Below the pieces are notes generated by a model that ran no database searches, was not told where the DNA came from, and worked only from the letters and a program-made list of their open reading frames with translations. 64,000 bases of DNA. Origin: Zavarzinia aquatilis. GTDB lineage: Bacteria; Pseudomonadota; Alphaproteobacteria; Zavarziniales; Zavarziniaceae. The translations under genes were made by a program, and so were the position numbers. Location of the stretch: contig NZ_QGLE01000012.1 of the NCBI RefSeq assembly GCF_003173035.1, forward strand, positions 1-64,000, given 5' to 3'. Below, piece after piece: positions 19,302 through 27,573 of this stretch. Within the stretch, counting starts at the first letter, position 1. Each line of letters starts with the position of its first letter.

Positions 19302-20039
19302 ATGGCGCTGCAGCCGGCCGCCCTGGTGACCGGCGCCGGGCGCCGCATCGGCGCCGGCCTCGCCCGCCATCTCGCCGCGCGGGGCTATGCCATCGTTCTG
19401 CACCACAACGACAGCGCCGAAGCTGCCGGGCGCCTCGCCGCCGAAATAGCGGCGGGCGGCGGCACCGCCCATGTCCTGCAGGCCGACCTCGGCGATGCCG
19501 GCGCGGTCGAGCGGCTGATCCCGGCCGCCGTCGATCTGGCCCCCGGCCTGTCCCTGCTGGTCAACAACGCCGCCCGCTTCGTCCACGACCGGGTGGAGAG
19601 CCTTAACAGGGCCAATTGGGATGCCCATCTCGCCGTCAACCTGTCGGCGCCGGCCTTCCTGGCCAAAGCCTTCGCCGATGCCCTCGCCGCGCGCCAGCGG
19701 CCGGGCCTGATCGTGAATATCACCGACTTCAAACTGTCGGGGCGGCCGGACCCGGCTTTCCTGTCCTATACGGTGGCCAAGGCCGGCCTCGCCGCCCTGA
19801 CCGAATTGCTGGCGGTCGCCCTCGCGCCCCGGGGCATCAGGGTCGTTGCCATCGCCCCCGGCTTCACCCTGCCCGGCGGCAAGCAATCGGACGAGAGTTT
19901 CGCCGAAGCCTTTCATTCCGCCCCGCTCGGCGCCGGCTCGACCATCGCCGACCTCGCCCGCGCGCTCAGCTTCGCCATCGACAGCCCGGCCCTGACCGGC
20001 TGCACCCTGCCGATCGACGGCGGGATGCATCTTGTGTGA
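19302..20039 (+). CDS. SDR oxidoreductase, pteridine-reductase-like (FolM/PTR1 group)
   Basis: A 245-residue short-chain dehydrogenase. The cofactor motif TGAGRRIG, with Arg-Arg rather than the usual Gly-x-Gly spacing, and NNAARF are typical of the pteridine reductase branch. The catalytic set is Asp142, Tyr156 and Lys160; Asp replaces the classical Ser, as in Leishmania PTR1 (Asp181/Tyr194/Lys198). Such enzymes reduce dihydropterins such as dihydromonapterin or dihydrobiopterin with NADPH. A second member of the group is at 60239-60973. Biochemical substrate is inferred from the motif only. Confidence 0.82.
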   Translation: MALQPAALVTGAGRRIGAGLARHLAARGYAIVLHHNDSAEAAGRLAAEIAAGGGTAHVLQADLGDAGAVERLIPAAVDLAPGLSLLVNNAARFVHDRVESLNRANWDAHLAVNLSAPAFLAKAFADALAARQRPGLIVNITDFKLSGRPDPAFLSYTVAKAGLAALTELLAVALAPRGIRVVAIAPGFTLPGGKQSDESFAEAFHSAPLGAGSTIADLARALSFAIDSPALTGCTLPIDGGMHLV

Positions 20040-20068
20040 CCGTTTAAAGCGATAGACGAGAGCGGGCG

Positions 20069-20100
20069 CCTCCTTTACGTTTACGTCAACGTAAGGGAGG
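20069..20100 (+). promoter_or_regulatory. 13-bp hairpin sequestering the nitroreductase ribosome-binding site
   Basis: Arm 20069-20081 (CCTCCTTTACGTT) pairs along its whole length with arm 20088-20100 (AACGTAAGGGAGG); the only non-Watson-Crick pair is one U-G. The loop is the 6 bases TACGTC. The 3' arm ends in GGGAGG, the ribosome-binding site of the gene that starts at 20106. In DNA the core TTACGT-CA-ACGTAA (20081-20094) is also a compact dyad suited to a regulator dimer. It could act as an operator, an RNA switch, or both. Confidence 0.6.
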
Positions 20101-20105
20101 ACTGA

Positions 20106-20777
20106 ATGAAGGTCTCGGAAGCTCTGGACAGTCGCCTGTCGGTGCGGGAATTCCTGCCCGATCCGGTGCCGGTGGACACCATCAAGGCGATCCTCGAGGG
20201 GGCGAAGCGGGCGCCATCCGGCGGCAACCTCCAGCCCTGGACGGTCTATGTCGCGACCGGCGCCGCCCTTGACGAGATCAAGGCGCTGATCCGCGCCAAA
20301 TTGCCCGAGAACCCGAAGGGCGAGGGCACGGAATATCACATCTATCCGCCCGACCTGACCGAGCCCTATCGCACCCGGCGCTACCGCGTCGGCGAGCAGC
20401 TGTACGACACCATCGGCATCACCCGGGACAACAAGTTCGGCCGGCTGATGCAGTTCGCGCGCAATTTCGAATTCTTCGGCGCGCCCGCCGCCCTGTTCTT
20501 CGCCATCGACCGCCAGATGCAGCAGGGCCAATGGGCGGACCTTGGCATGTTCATGCAGTCCATCATGCTGCTGGCGCGGGAGCACGGGCTCGACACCTGC
20601 GCGCAGGAAGCCTGGGCGATCTGGCACAAGACGCTGGGCGAACATCTGAAAATGCCGGACAATCTGATGCTCTTCGCCGGCATGGCGCTGGGCCGGCGCG
20701 ATCCCGCACATCCGCTGAACAATTTCCGCAGCGAACGCGCACCGCTCGAGGACTTCGTCACGTTCCTCGGCGACTGA
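20106..20777 (+). CDS. Nitroreductase family FMN oxidoreductase
   Basis: A 223-residue nitroreductase-fold flavoenzyme. The FMN-binding opening DSRLSVREFLPDPV, the APSGGNLQPW loop, and the C-terminal MALGRRDPAHPLNNFRSER segment are all family hallmarks. Such dimeric enzymes use NAD(P)H to reduce nitroaromatics, quinones, enones or flavins, and the physiological substrate here is unknown. The gene has its own leader with a strong hairpin covering the ribosome-binding site. The pirin gene follows after 20 bases in the same direction. Confidence 0.9.
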   Translation: MKVSEALDSRLSVREFLPDPVPVDTIKAILEGAKRAPSGGNLQPWTVYVATGAALDEIKALIRAKLPENPKGEGTEYHIYPPDLTEPYRTRRYRVGEQLYDTIGITRDNKFGRLMQFARNFEFFGAPAALFFAIDRQMQQGQWADLGMFMQSIMLLAREHGLDTCAQEAWAIWHKTLGEHLKMPDNLMLFAGMALGRRDPAHPLNNFRSERAPLEDFVTFLGD

Positions 20778-20797
20778 CGGCGCAAGGGGGAGACGAC

Positions 20798-21667
20798 ATG
20801 GCCGCGACCGAACTTCTGATCGAGGCGCGTTCGCGCGAACTGGCCCCCGGCTTCATGGTCCGGCGCATCCTGCCCTTCGCCGCGCGCCGCCATGTCGGCC
20901 CCTTCGTCTTCCTCGATCACATGGGGCCGGTCGATGCCGGGCCGCGCGGCCTCGCCGACGTGCGGCCGCATCCCCATATCGGCCTCGCCACCGTCACCTG
21001 GCTGTTCTCGGGCGAGATCATCCACCGCGACAGTCTCGGCTATGTCCAGCCGATCCGCCCGGGCGAGCTGAACTGGATGAATGCCGGCCACGGCATCACC
21101 CATTCCGAACGGATGCCCGAACACCCGGATGGAAGCACCACCCATCTGCACGGGGTTCAGGCCTGGGTCGCCGTGCCCAGGGCGATGGAGGAGAGCGAGC
21201 CCTTCTTCACCCATGTCGGCGCCGACCGCCTGCCCGTCGTGTTTCAGCCGGGCGCGCGGCTGACCGTGATCGCCGGCACGGCTTACGGCGCGACGGCGCA
21301 GGTCGACATCCCCTCGCCCCTGTTCTATGTCGAGGCCAGGCTCGACACCGGCACCGAACTCGCCCTGCCGGACGAGTATGAGGAACGGGCGATCTATGTC
21401 GCCGGCGGCTGCGTGACGACGCCGGACGGCGAATTGGGCGAGGGCACCATGGCCGTGTTCACGCCCGGCGCGCCGGTGACCATCCGGGCCGAGACCGCGG
21501 CCACCGTCATGCTGCTGGGTGGCGCCCCGCTCGACGGGGAGCGCCACATCTTCTGGAACTTCGTCTCCAGCGACCGAGCGCGGATCGAGAAGGCCAAGGC
21601 CGACTGGCAGGCCGGCCGCTTCCCCAGGGTGCCGGGCGAGACCGAATTCATCCCCCTGCCCGACTGA
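20798..21667 (+). CDS. Pirin family protein
   Basis: A 289-residue bicupin. The N-terminal cupin has the four metal ligands of pirin: His58 and His60 (RPHPHIG), then His102 and Glu104 (GHGITHSE). Bacterial pirins bind Fe or Mn; some show quercetinase activity and others modulate central metabolism, and the sequence does not decide. The ATG at 20798 follows a GGGGGAG ribosome-binding site. It probably shares a transcript with the nitroreductase gene, which would fit redox or quinone-related stress (inference). Confidence 0.9.
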   Translation: MAATELLIEARSRELAPGFMVRRILPFAARRHVGPFVFLDHMGPVDAGPRGLADVRPHPHIGLATVTWLFSGEIIHRDSLGYVQPIRPGELNWMNAGHGITHSERMPEHPDGSTTHLHGVQAWVAVPRAMEESEPFFTHVGADRLPVVFQPGARLTVIAGTAYGATAQVDIPSPLFYVEARLDTGTELALPDEYEERAIYVAGGCVTTPDGELGEGTMAVFTPGAPVTIRAETAATVMLLGGAPLDGERHIFWNFVSSDRARIEKAKADWQAGRFPRVPGETEFIPLPD

Positions 21668-21701
21668 TCCCCGCCAAATTCACCGTCCCGGATGGGGTGC
21701 C

Positions 21702-24700
21702 CTATTCCCCCGCGGCAGGCGATGCCGCCGGCAGCATCTGATCGTCTGGCAGCGTCTTCGGCGCAAGCAGGAGATACATGGCCGGCGTCACCAGGCGCGA
21801 CAGGAAGGTCGAGGTCACCAGCCCGCCGATGATGACGATGGCGAGCGGCGAATAGAGGCCCGAGCCCTCGACCGCCAGCGGCATCAGACCGCCGACCGCG
21901 GTCATCGAGGTGAGCAGCACGGGCAGGAAGCGAATCTCGCCCGCCTGTTCGATCGCCTCCTTGAGGCCAACGCCCTGACGGCGCAGCTGGGTGGTGAAAT
22001 CGACCAGCAGGATCGAATTCTTGATCTCGATGCCGATGAGGGCGATGAAGCCGACCACCGCGGTGAAGCTGAGGGTATAGCCGGTCAGATAGAGCCCGAG
22101 GATGCCGCCGATGACGCCAAGCGGGATGACCCCGGCGACCACGGCGGTCGAGGCGAAGCTGCGGAATTCGAGGATCAGCACGGCGAGAATGCCGAAGACG
22201 GCGACGAGAATGGCGTCGGACAGACCGGCGAAACTCTTCTGCCGCGCCTCCGCCTCGCCGCCGAGGGCGAGGCGATAGCCCGGCGGCAGTTGCATCGCCT
22301 TCAGCGCCTGCTGGATCTCGCCGGTCACCCGCTCGGTATTGTAGCCGGTCTGCGTGAAGGCGGTGACGGTGACCGAGCGTTCGCGGTCGAAACGGTCGAT
22401 CCGCGCGGGGCCGGCTTCGAAATGGGGACTGGTCACGCTGGCGAGCGGCGTCGCCCCGGTCGCGGTCGGGATGTAGATCGTGCCGAGCGCGTCCATCTCG
22501 TGCCGGGTGGCCAGCGGCGCACGCACGACGACCGGATAATCATCGCCATCCGCCTCGCGGAAACTGGCGACCTCTTCGCCCGCAAGGGCGAGGCGCACGG
22601 TGCGGTCGACGGCGCCCGCCGGCACGCCCAGCACCCCGGCCTTCGCCGTGTCGATACCGAGGTTGAGATCGGTGCGGTCGAGGCGCAGGGGATTGATCAC
22701 GTCGCGCGTGCCCGGCACGCTTTCGATGATCCGGGTCGTTTCGGCGGCGAGGGTCTTCAAGGTCTCGAGATTGGGGCCGGTCAGGCGCATGGCGACCGGC
22801 GCTTCGATCGGCGGGCCATTCTGGAAGATGCGCACCACCATCTGCGCCCCCGGATAACGGTCGAGGCGGCTGCGCAGCTCGTCGATCACCGCGGGGCTGG
22901 TGCGGCTGTCCCAATGATCCAGCTCGACGAAGAGCGCGCCATGGGTCGGATCGTCCTCGCGCGGGATGATGTTGTAGAAGATGCGCGGGTTGCCATGGCC
23001 GGCGTTGGACATGACCCAGCGCACGCCCGGCGTCGCCGCCACCTCGCGTTCGGCATAGCGGACCGCCGCATCGGTTTCCGCCAGGGGCGAGCCGTCGGGC
23101 AGGTCGACGTCGATCACGAACTGGCGCGAGTCCGCGGGCGGGAACAGCGAGAAGCCGATGCGCGGCACCAGCATGATCGAGCCGGCGAACAGCCCGGCAG
23201 CGAGAATGCAGGTTACCAGCGGCCGGCCCAGCGCGACATGGAGCAGCGGCCGGTAGACCGTGTGGATGCCCTTCATGATGCCGCGCAGCAGGGCATTGCC
23301 TTCCGGGTCCTCGTGGCGCGACAGGATGCGGCTGGCGAGGAAAGGAATGATGGTCAGCGAGACGAAGAGCGAGGCGCCGACGGTATAGAGCACCGAGACC
23401 GGCAGCGAGCGGATGAACTTGCCCGCGCCCTCGGGCAGGAACAGCAGAGGCACGAAGGCGAGCATCAGCGTCGCCGTGCAGCCGAGGACGGCGACCGCGA
23501 TCTGCGACGTGCCGGCGATGGCCGCCTTGGTCCGATCCATGCCTTCGCGCAGGTGACGGGCGATATTCTCGGTGACGACGATGGAATCGTCGACCAGCAG
23601 GCCGAGCGCCAGCACGAAGCCGGCGATGGAGAGCTGGTTGAGCGAGAAGCCCGTCATCTTCAGGATCGAGACACCAATCGCCAGCGACAGCGGGATCGAC
23701 AGCATGACGACGATGGAGGCGCGGAAGCCCAGCGGCAGCAGGGTGATCAGCACGAGGCCGAGGGCGATGGCGAAATCCCGCGCGAGGTTCGACAGGCGGT
23801 GATCGACCGAGACCGACTGGTCGAAGCCCCGCTCCAGCGTGATGTTGGGCGGCAGCTCGGTCTCGAACTGGTCGAGCAGGGCATAGACCGCGTCGCGCAT
23901 CGCGAAGATATTCTGGCCATCCTTCTGGTTGGCGGTGACGAAGACCGCCGGATGGCCGTTGTAGCGGGTGATGTGGTTCGGCTCGTCCGCCGACCACGAA
24001 ACCTCGGCGACGTCCGAAACCTTGACGATGGTGCCGTCATGCGCGGTGATCACCGTGTTGGCGACATCGTCCAAGGTCTTGAAGTCGCCGGTCGCCTTCA
24101 CGTTGAAGCGCCGGGCGCCCGCATGGATGGAGCCGATGGGCACGCTCGCCCCTTCGGCCTTCAGGGCGTCGGCGACGGCCGACGCGGGCAGGCCAAGCGC
24201 CGCCAGCCGGCCGAGGTCGAGGGCGACGCGCACTTCGGTCCGGGGCTCGCCCCAGACTTCCGTCTCGCGCACGCCGTCGACCCGGTCCAGCATGTCCTTC
24301 AGCACCCGCGCCCGCTCTTCCAGCTCGCGCGCCGGCGCCGTGTCGGAGACAAGGGCGATCTGCACGAAGTTGGTCATGCTGGTCTCGATCTTCTTGATGT
24401 CGAGACGGACGAGGCCTTCAGGCAGGGTCGGGCGGATCGCGTTGATTTCGCGCACCACCTGGTCGTATTTCCGCTCGGTATCCGAGCCCCATTCGAAGTG
24501 GACGGTGACATTGGCGACGCCGTCGCGCGATTTCGATTCGATCTTGTCGATATCGTCGAGGCCGGATACCGCGTCCTCGATCGCGTCGGTCACCAGCTTT
24601 TCATTGTCCAGCGGATCGGCGCCCGGCAGGACCGCCGTCACCGAAACGATAGGGGTCGGAAAATTGGGATCCTCGGCGCGCGGGATCGACAAAAGGGCGG

Positions 24701-24782
24701 AAACGCCCATGGCCGCCAGCATGGCAAAGACAACCAGGGTGAATTGCCACTGGCGAACGGCAAAACCGCCGATACCCCCCAT
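21702..24782 (-). CDS. RND multidrug efflux permease (HAE1/AcrB family)
   Basis: A 1026-residue inner-membrane RND transporter. It has the standard layout: one membrane helix at the N-terminus, a periplasmic domain, then helices 2-6, and the same again. The proton-relay aspartates are visible in GLLVDDSIVVTENIARHL, and the NSILLVDFTTQLR and late GLVTSTFLSRLVTPAMYLL helices complete the pattern. It works with the adaptor encoded 15 bases upstream and an outer-membrane channel not in the window. The divergent TetR gene (25952) is the probable local repressor. Confidence 0.94.
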   Translation of the reverse strand: MGGIGGFAVRQWQFTLVVFAMLAAMGVSALLSIPRAEDPNFPTPIVSVTAVLPGADPLDNEKLVTDAIEDAVSGLDDIDKIESKSRDGVANVTVHFEWGSDTERKYDQVVREINAIRPTLPEGLVRLDIKKIETSMTNFVQIALVSDTAPARELEERARVLKDMLDRVDGVRETEVWGEPRTEVRVALDLGRLAALGLPASAVADALKAEGASVPIGSIHAGARRFNVKATGDFKTLDDVANTVITAHDGTIVKVSDVAEVSWSADEPNHITRYNGHPAVFVTANQKDGQNIFAMRDAVYALLDQFETELPPNITLERGFDQSVSVDHRLSNLARDFAIALGLVLITLLPLGFRASIVVMLSIPLSLAIGVSILKMTGFSLNQLSIAGFVLALGLLVDDSIVVTENIARHLREGMDRTKAAIAGTSQIAVAVLGCTATLMLAFVPLLFLPEGAGKFIRSLPVSVLYTVGASLFVSLTIIPFLASRILSRHEDPEGNALLRGIMKGIHTVYRPLLHVALGRPLVTCILAAGLFAGSIMLVPRIGFSLFPPADSRQFVIDVDLPDGSPLAETDAAVRYAEREVAATPGVRWVMSNAGHGNPRIFYNIIPREDDPTHGALFVELDHWDSRTSPAVIDELRSRLDRYPGAQMVVRIFQNGPPIEAPVAMRLTGPNLETLKTLAAETTRIIESVPGTRDVINPLRLDRTDLNLGIDTAKAGVLGVPAGAVDRTVRLALAGEEVASFREADGDDYPVVVRAPLATRHEMDALGTIYIPTATGATPLASVTSPHFEAGPARIDRFDRERSVTVTAFTQTGYNTERVTGEIQQALKAMQLPPGYRLALGGEAEARQKSFAGLSDAILVAVFGILAVLILEFRSFASTAVVAGVIPLGVIGGILGLYLTGYTLSFTAVVGFIALIGIEIKNSILLVDFTTQLRRQGVGLKEAIEQAGEIRFLPVLLTSMTAVGGLMPLAVEGSGLYSPLAIVIIGGLVTSTFLSRLVTPAMYLLLAPKTLPDDQMLPAASPAAGE

Positions 24783-24797
24783 AATCCGCGCCCCCGC

Positions 24798-25880
24798 TTA
24801 TTGTGCCGGCTTGGCCGTGCCGTCGCGCAGGGCGACCAGATCGGTGACGAGCACGGCGTCGCCGTCGCGCAGATAGCCGGCGCCGGCCGAAACCACCTTC
24901 TCGCCCGGGGCAAGGCCATCGCGGATCTGCACATTCTCGCCCGAGAGCGGCCCGAAGGCGACGCGGCGGCGCTCGACGCGCGAGGTCGCGGGGTCGATGA
25001 CGAAGACGCTGCCCTCCGCCCCAAAACCTTCGAGAATGGCGGAGGCCGGAATCATCACGACCCTGCTCTCCTCCTGCGAGCGCGGGCGGATCGCCACATC
25101 GGCGACGAGGCCGGACGGCAGGCGCAGGCCGGTGTCGTCCAGTGACAGTTCGACCATGAAGGCGCCGGTGCGCATGTCGCCCTTGGGCGCAATGCGCGAC
25201 ACATGGGCCGTGGTCGGCGCCTCGACCCCCGGCAGGCGAACGCCGGCCGCATCCCCGAGGGCGATCTTCACCACGTCGCGGTCGGCGATGCCGACCTTCA
25301 CCACCCGGCCCGAACCGATGTCGCCGAGGGTGAGCACGGTCAGGCCCGCGGGCACGATCTGGCCGCTTTCGATATCGCGCGCCAGGATGACACCATCGGC
25401 CGGCGCCTTGATCTCGGCCAGGCTGCGGTTGAAGGCGACGGAATCCCGATTGGCCTCGGCCATGGCAAGGGCGGTGCGCGCGTCGTCCAGCCGGGCCTGG
25501 GCGGCGAAGCCCTGACCGACCAGCGGCGCCAGGCGCTGCACGTCGCGCCGCGCCTTCTCGACATTGGCGGTGACTTCGCGCCACTGGGCGTCGATTTCCG
25601 CGGTATCGAGAATGGCCAGCGACTGGCCCTGCTTCACCTCGTCGCCGACATCGACCGAGAAGGCCTGCACCACGCCGCCGACCTTGAACGACAGCACCAC
25701 CTCGCGCTTGTAGGCGACGAGACCCGAGGCCTTGATGTCGCCGGCATCGAGCGCCAGCACCGCGCTGGCCGCCGCGACCGGGCGAGGCGGCTGTTCCTTG
25801 ACCCCGGCATCCGCCGCCAGCGCCGGCGCGGCGAGGCCGGCGAACGCGAGGAGCGCCGCGAGGGACAGGAAGGGGCGCAT
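24798..25880 (-). CDS. RND efflux periplasmic adaptor subunit (membrane fusion protein)
   Basis: A 360-residue adaptor. The N-terminal hydrophobic segment ends LAAPALAADA, a plausible signal peptidase I site near residue 22. The body has the lipoyl halves (VVAFSVDVGDEVKQGQSLAILD-like, and IKAPADGVI), a helical hairpin around residues 95-150, and a beta-barrel domain. It bridges the permease and an outer-membrane channel. It is first in its operon and faces the TetR gene across a 71-base gap with tandem repeats. No lipid-attachment cysteine is seen. Confidence 0.92.
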   Translation of the reverse strand: MRPFLSLAALLAFAGLAAPALAADAGVKEQPPRPVAAASAVLALDAGDIKASGLVAYKREVVLSFKVGGVVQAFSVDVGDEVKQGQSLAILDTAEIDAQWREVTANVEKARRDVQRLAPLVGQGFAAQARLDDARTALAMAEANRDSVAFNRSLAEIKAPADGVILARDIESGQIVPAGLTVLTLGDIGSGRVVKVGIADRDVVKIALGDAAGVRLPGVEAPTTAHVSRIAPKGDMRTGAFMVELSLDDTGLRLPSGLVADVAIRPRSQEESRVVMIPASAILEGFGAEGSVFVIDPATSRVERRRVAFGPLSGENVQIRDGLAPGEKVVSAGAGYLRDGDAVLVTDLVALRDGTAKPAQ

Positions 25881-25892
25881 GATCGGCTCCGG

Positions 25893-25920
25893 TTAACGGG
25901 GTTAAGTTTACGGTGTTAAA
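25893..25920. promoter_or_regulatory. Tandem 14-bp direct repeats, candidate TetR operator
   Basis: Two adjacent 14-mers, TTAACGGGGTTAAG (25893-25906) and TTTACGGTGTTAAA (25907-25920), agree at 11 of 14 positions and lie in the gap between the divergent RND operon and TetR gene. The local DNA is clearly more A/T rich than its surroundings. They are plausible binding sites for the TetR dimer and would cover both promoters. Confidence 0.5.
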
Positions 25921-25951
25921 TTAGCGCGATTTCCGTTAGGGTCAAGCCACG

Positions 25952-26620
25952 ATGGCCCCAACGAGCGAACAACCTTCCCGCAAACGCCTGAGTGCCGAGG
26001 AACGGCGCAGCCAGATTCTGGCGGCGGCGCGCGAATTGTTCATCGCGGAAGGGGTCGAGAATACCTCGATGCGGCGCATCGCCGGGCTCGCCGGGGTGAC
26101 GCCGACGCTGATCTACCATCACTTCGCCGACAAGGAGGCGCTGCTCCTCGCGGTATGCCAGGCCTTCTTCCGCGGCCTGATCGAAGCGAGCGCCGACGCC
26201 CTCGGTCAGGTGCCCGACCGGGCGGAGCCCTTTGCCCGCCTGCGCCGCCTGATGGAAGGTTATGTCCGTTTCGGGCTGGCGAACCCGGATGTCTATCGCC
26301 TCGTCTTCATGACGAAGCTCGCCTCGCTGAAGCGGGAGCGGATGCCGCAGGGCCACCGGCCCCGGCAAGATACGCCTCCTCCGGCCGAGGACGAGGGCTT
26401 CGGCCTGCGCGCCTTCGGTCTTCTCGAAGGGGAAATCCGCCGGCTGATCGAGCTTGGCCATCTGAAGCCGGGAGAGCCGACGGCCATCGCCGAGGTGGTC
26501 TGGGCGACCGGCCACGGCCTCGTCACCCTGCTGATCACCCATGGCGATTTCAAATGGACGCCTTTCGACGAGTTGCTGGCCCTGTCGCTCGACGTCCTGC
26601 TGAACGGGATCGCGGCCTGA
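25952..26620 (+). CDS. TetR/AcrR family transcriptional regulator
   Basis: A 222-residue regulator. The N-terminal helix-turn-helix reads RRSQILAAARELFIAEGVENTSMRRIAGLAGVTPTLIYHHFADKEALLLAV, the standard TetR DNA-binding domain; the remainder is a helical ligand-binding/dimer domain. It is divergent from the RND efflux operon with 71 bases between the starts, which strongly suggests local repression relieved by an efflux substrate (inference). Confidence 0.92.
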   Translation: MAPTSEQPSRKRLSAEERRSQILAAARELFIAEGVENTSMRRIAGLAGVTPTLIYHHFADKEALLLAVCQAFFRGLIEASADALGQVPDRAEPFARLRRLMEGYVRFGLANPDVYRLVFMTKLASLKRERMPQGHRPRQDTPPPAEDEGFGLRAFGLLEGEIRRLIELGHLKPGEPTAIAEVVWATGHGLVTLLITHGDFKWTPFDELLALSLDVLLNGIAA

Positions 26621-26624
26621 AGGG

Positions 26625-27449
26625 TCAGGCCGACGGGCGCTCGCCCCTGGCCAGCCGCGCCTCGATCGCCTCGAGCACGGGCATCAGGTCGGCAACCGAA
26701 TCGACGACATAGTCGGCGCCCAGCGCCTTGTGCTTGGCCGCGGCGACGGCCCTGCGCGCGGCCTGTTCAGCTTCCGGCAGGGCCAGCCATTCGGCCAGCG
26801 ACAGGCCGACCATATTGCCCGAGACCGACAGGCCAACGGTCCAGGTGCCGGCCGCCTTGCCTTCGAGGATGCCCGGTTCGGTATCGTCGACCTTGACCAC
26901 CGCCGAGGGCGGGCAGACGCCGAGATCGGCGAAGGTCCGATACATCATCAGGGGGCCGGGCCGCCCGTCGGCCAGATCGCCGGCACAGACCAGATTGTCG
27001 GGCCGATAGCCGGCGGCGGCGGCGACCGGCACCAGCCGCTCCATGATCGAGCGGACATAGCCCGTGGTCGACCCCACCTTCAGCCCCCGGACCCGGCAGG
27101 CCTCGACCGTCGCCAGCGCCCCCGGGATGAGGTCGGCGTAATCGGTCACCACCGCCTCGTTCAGCGGCACGAAAACCTCGTAGACCTTGTCGATGTCGGC
27201 CTCGCCCGGCAGATGGCCATGGGAGGCCTGCCAGCGCGCGGCAATGGCAGGATCGGCCATCAGGGCGGCGATATGGGCGCGCTTGGGCAGGCCCATCGGG
27301 CCCCGCGCCTCGGCGATGGTAATGGCGACGCCCAGACGGGCATAGGCTTCGACGAAGGCGCCCATCGGCGCGCGTGAGCCGAAATCGACGATGGTCCCCG
27401 CCCAGTCGAAGACGACGGCCTTGAGGTGGCTGAAAGCGGTGCTGGACAT
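26625..27449 (-). CDS. phnX: Phosphonoacetaldehyde hydrolase (phosphonatase)
   Basis: A 274-residue HAD-family enzyme splitting phosphonoacetaldehyde into acetaldehyde and phosphate. The nucleophile Asp15 sits in VFDWAGTIVDFGSRAP. The Schiff-base lysine Lys56 is in GPMGLPKRAHI, the feature that separates PhnX from other HAD phosphatases. GSTTGYVRSIM, VCAGDLADGRPGPLMMY and VKVDDTEPGILEG complete the family signature. No aminoethylphosphonate transaminase (phnW) or phosphonate transporter is nearby, so the partner must be elsewhere. It converges with the TetR gene. Confidence 0.93.
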   Translation of the reverse strand: MSSTAFSHLKAVVFDWAGTIVDFGSRAPMGAFVEAYARLGVAITIAEARGPMGLPKRAHIAALMADPAIAARWQASHGHLPGEADIDKVYEVFVPLNEAVVTDYADLIPGALATVEACRVRGLKVGSTTGYVRSIMERLVPVAAAAGYRPDNLVCAGDLADGRPGPLMMYRTFADLGVCPPSAVVKVDDTEPGILEGKAAGTWTVGLSVSGNMVGLSLAEWLALPEAEQAARRAVAAAKHKALGADYVVDSVADLMPVLEAIEARLARGERPSA

Positions 27450-27573
27450 GGGTCGAAGTCCTCGGTCGGGAAGCCGCCACTCTCATAACCGGGGACGTTG
27501 CGGCGCAGCAAGCGGCCTATGCAGCGGGCCGGCCTTGCATTAGCCTCAAGGCAGCCTGAACGGGAGCCTGGGC

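Noticed and set aside
21519-25145. A 1208-codon open frame on the plus strand
   Set aside because: It is antisense to the RND permease and adaptor genes, whose protein motifs are unambiguous. The His/Arg/Gln/Asp-rich translation is typical of the complementary frame in GC-rich DNA.
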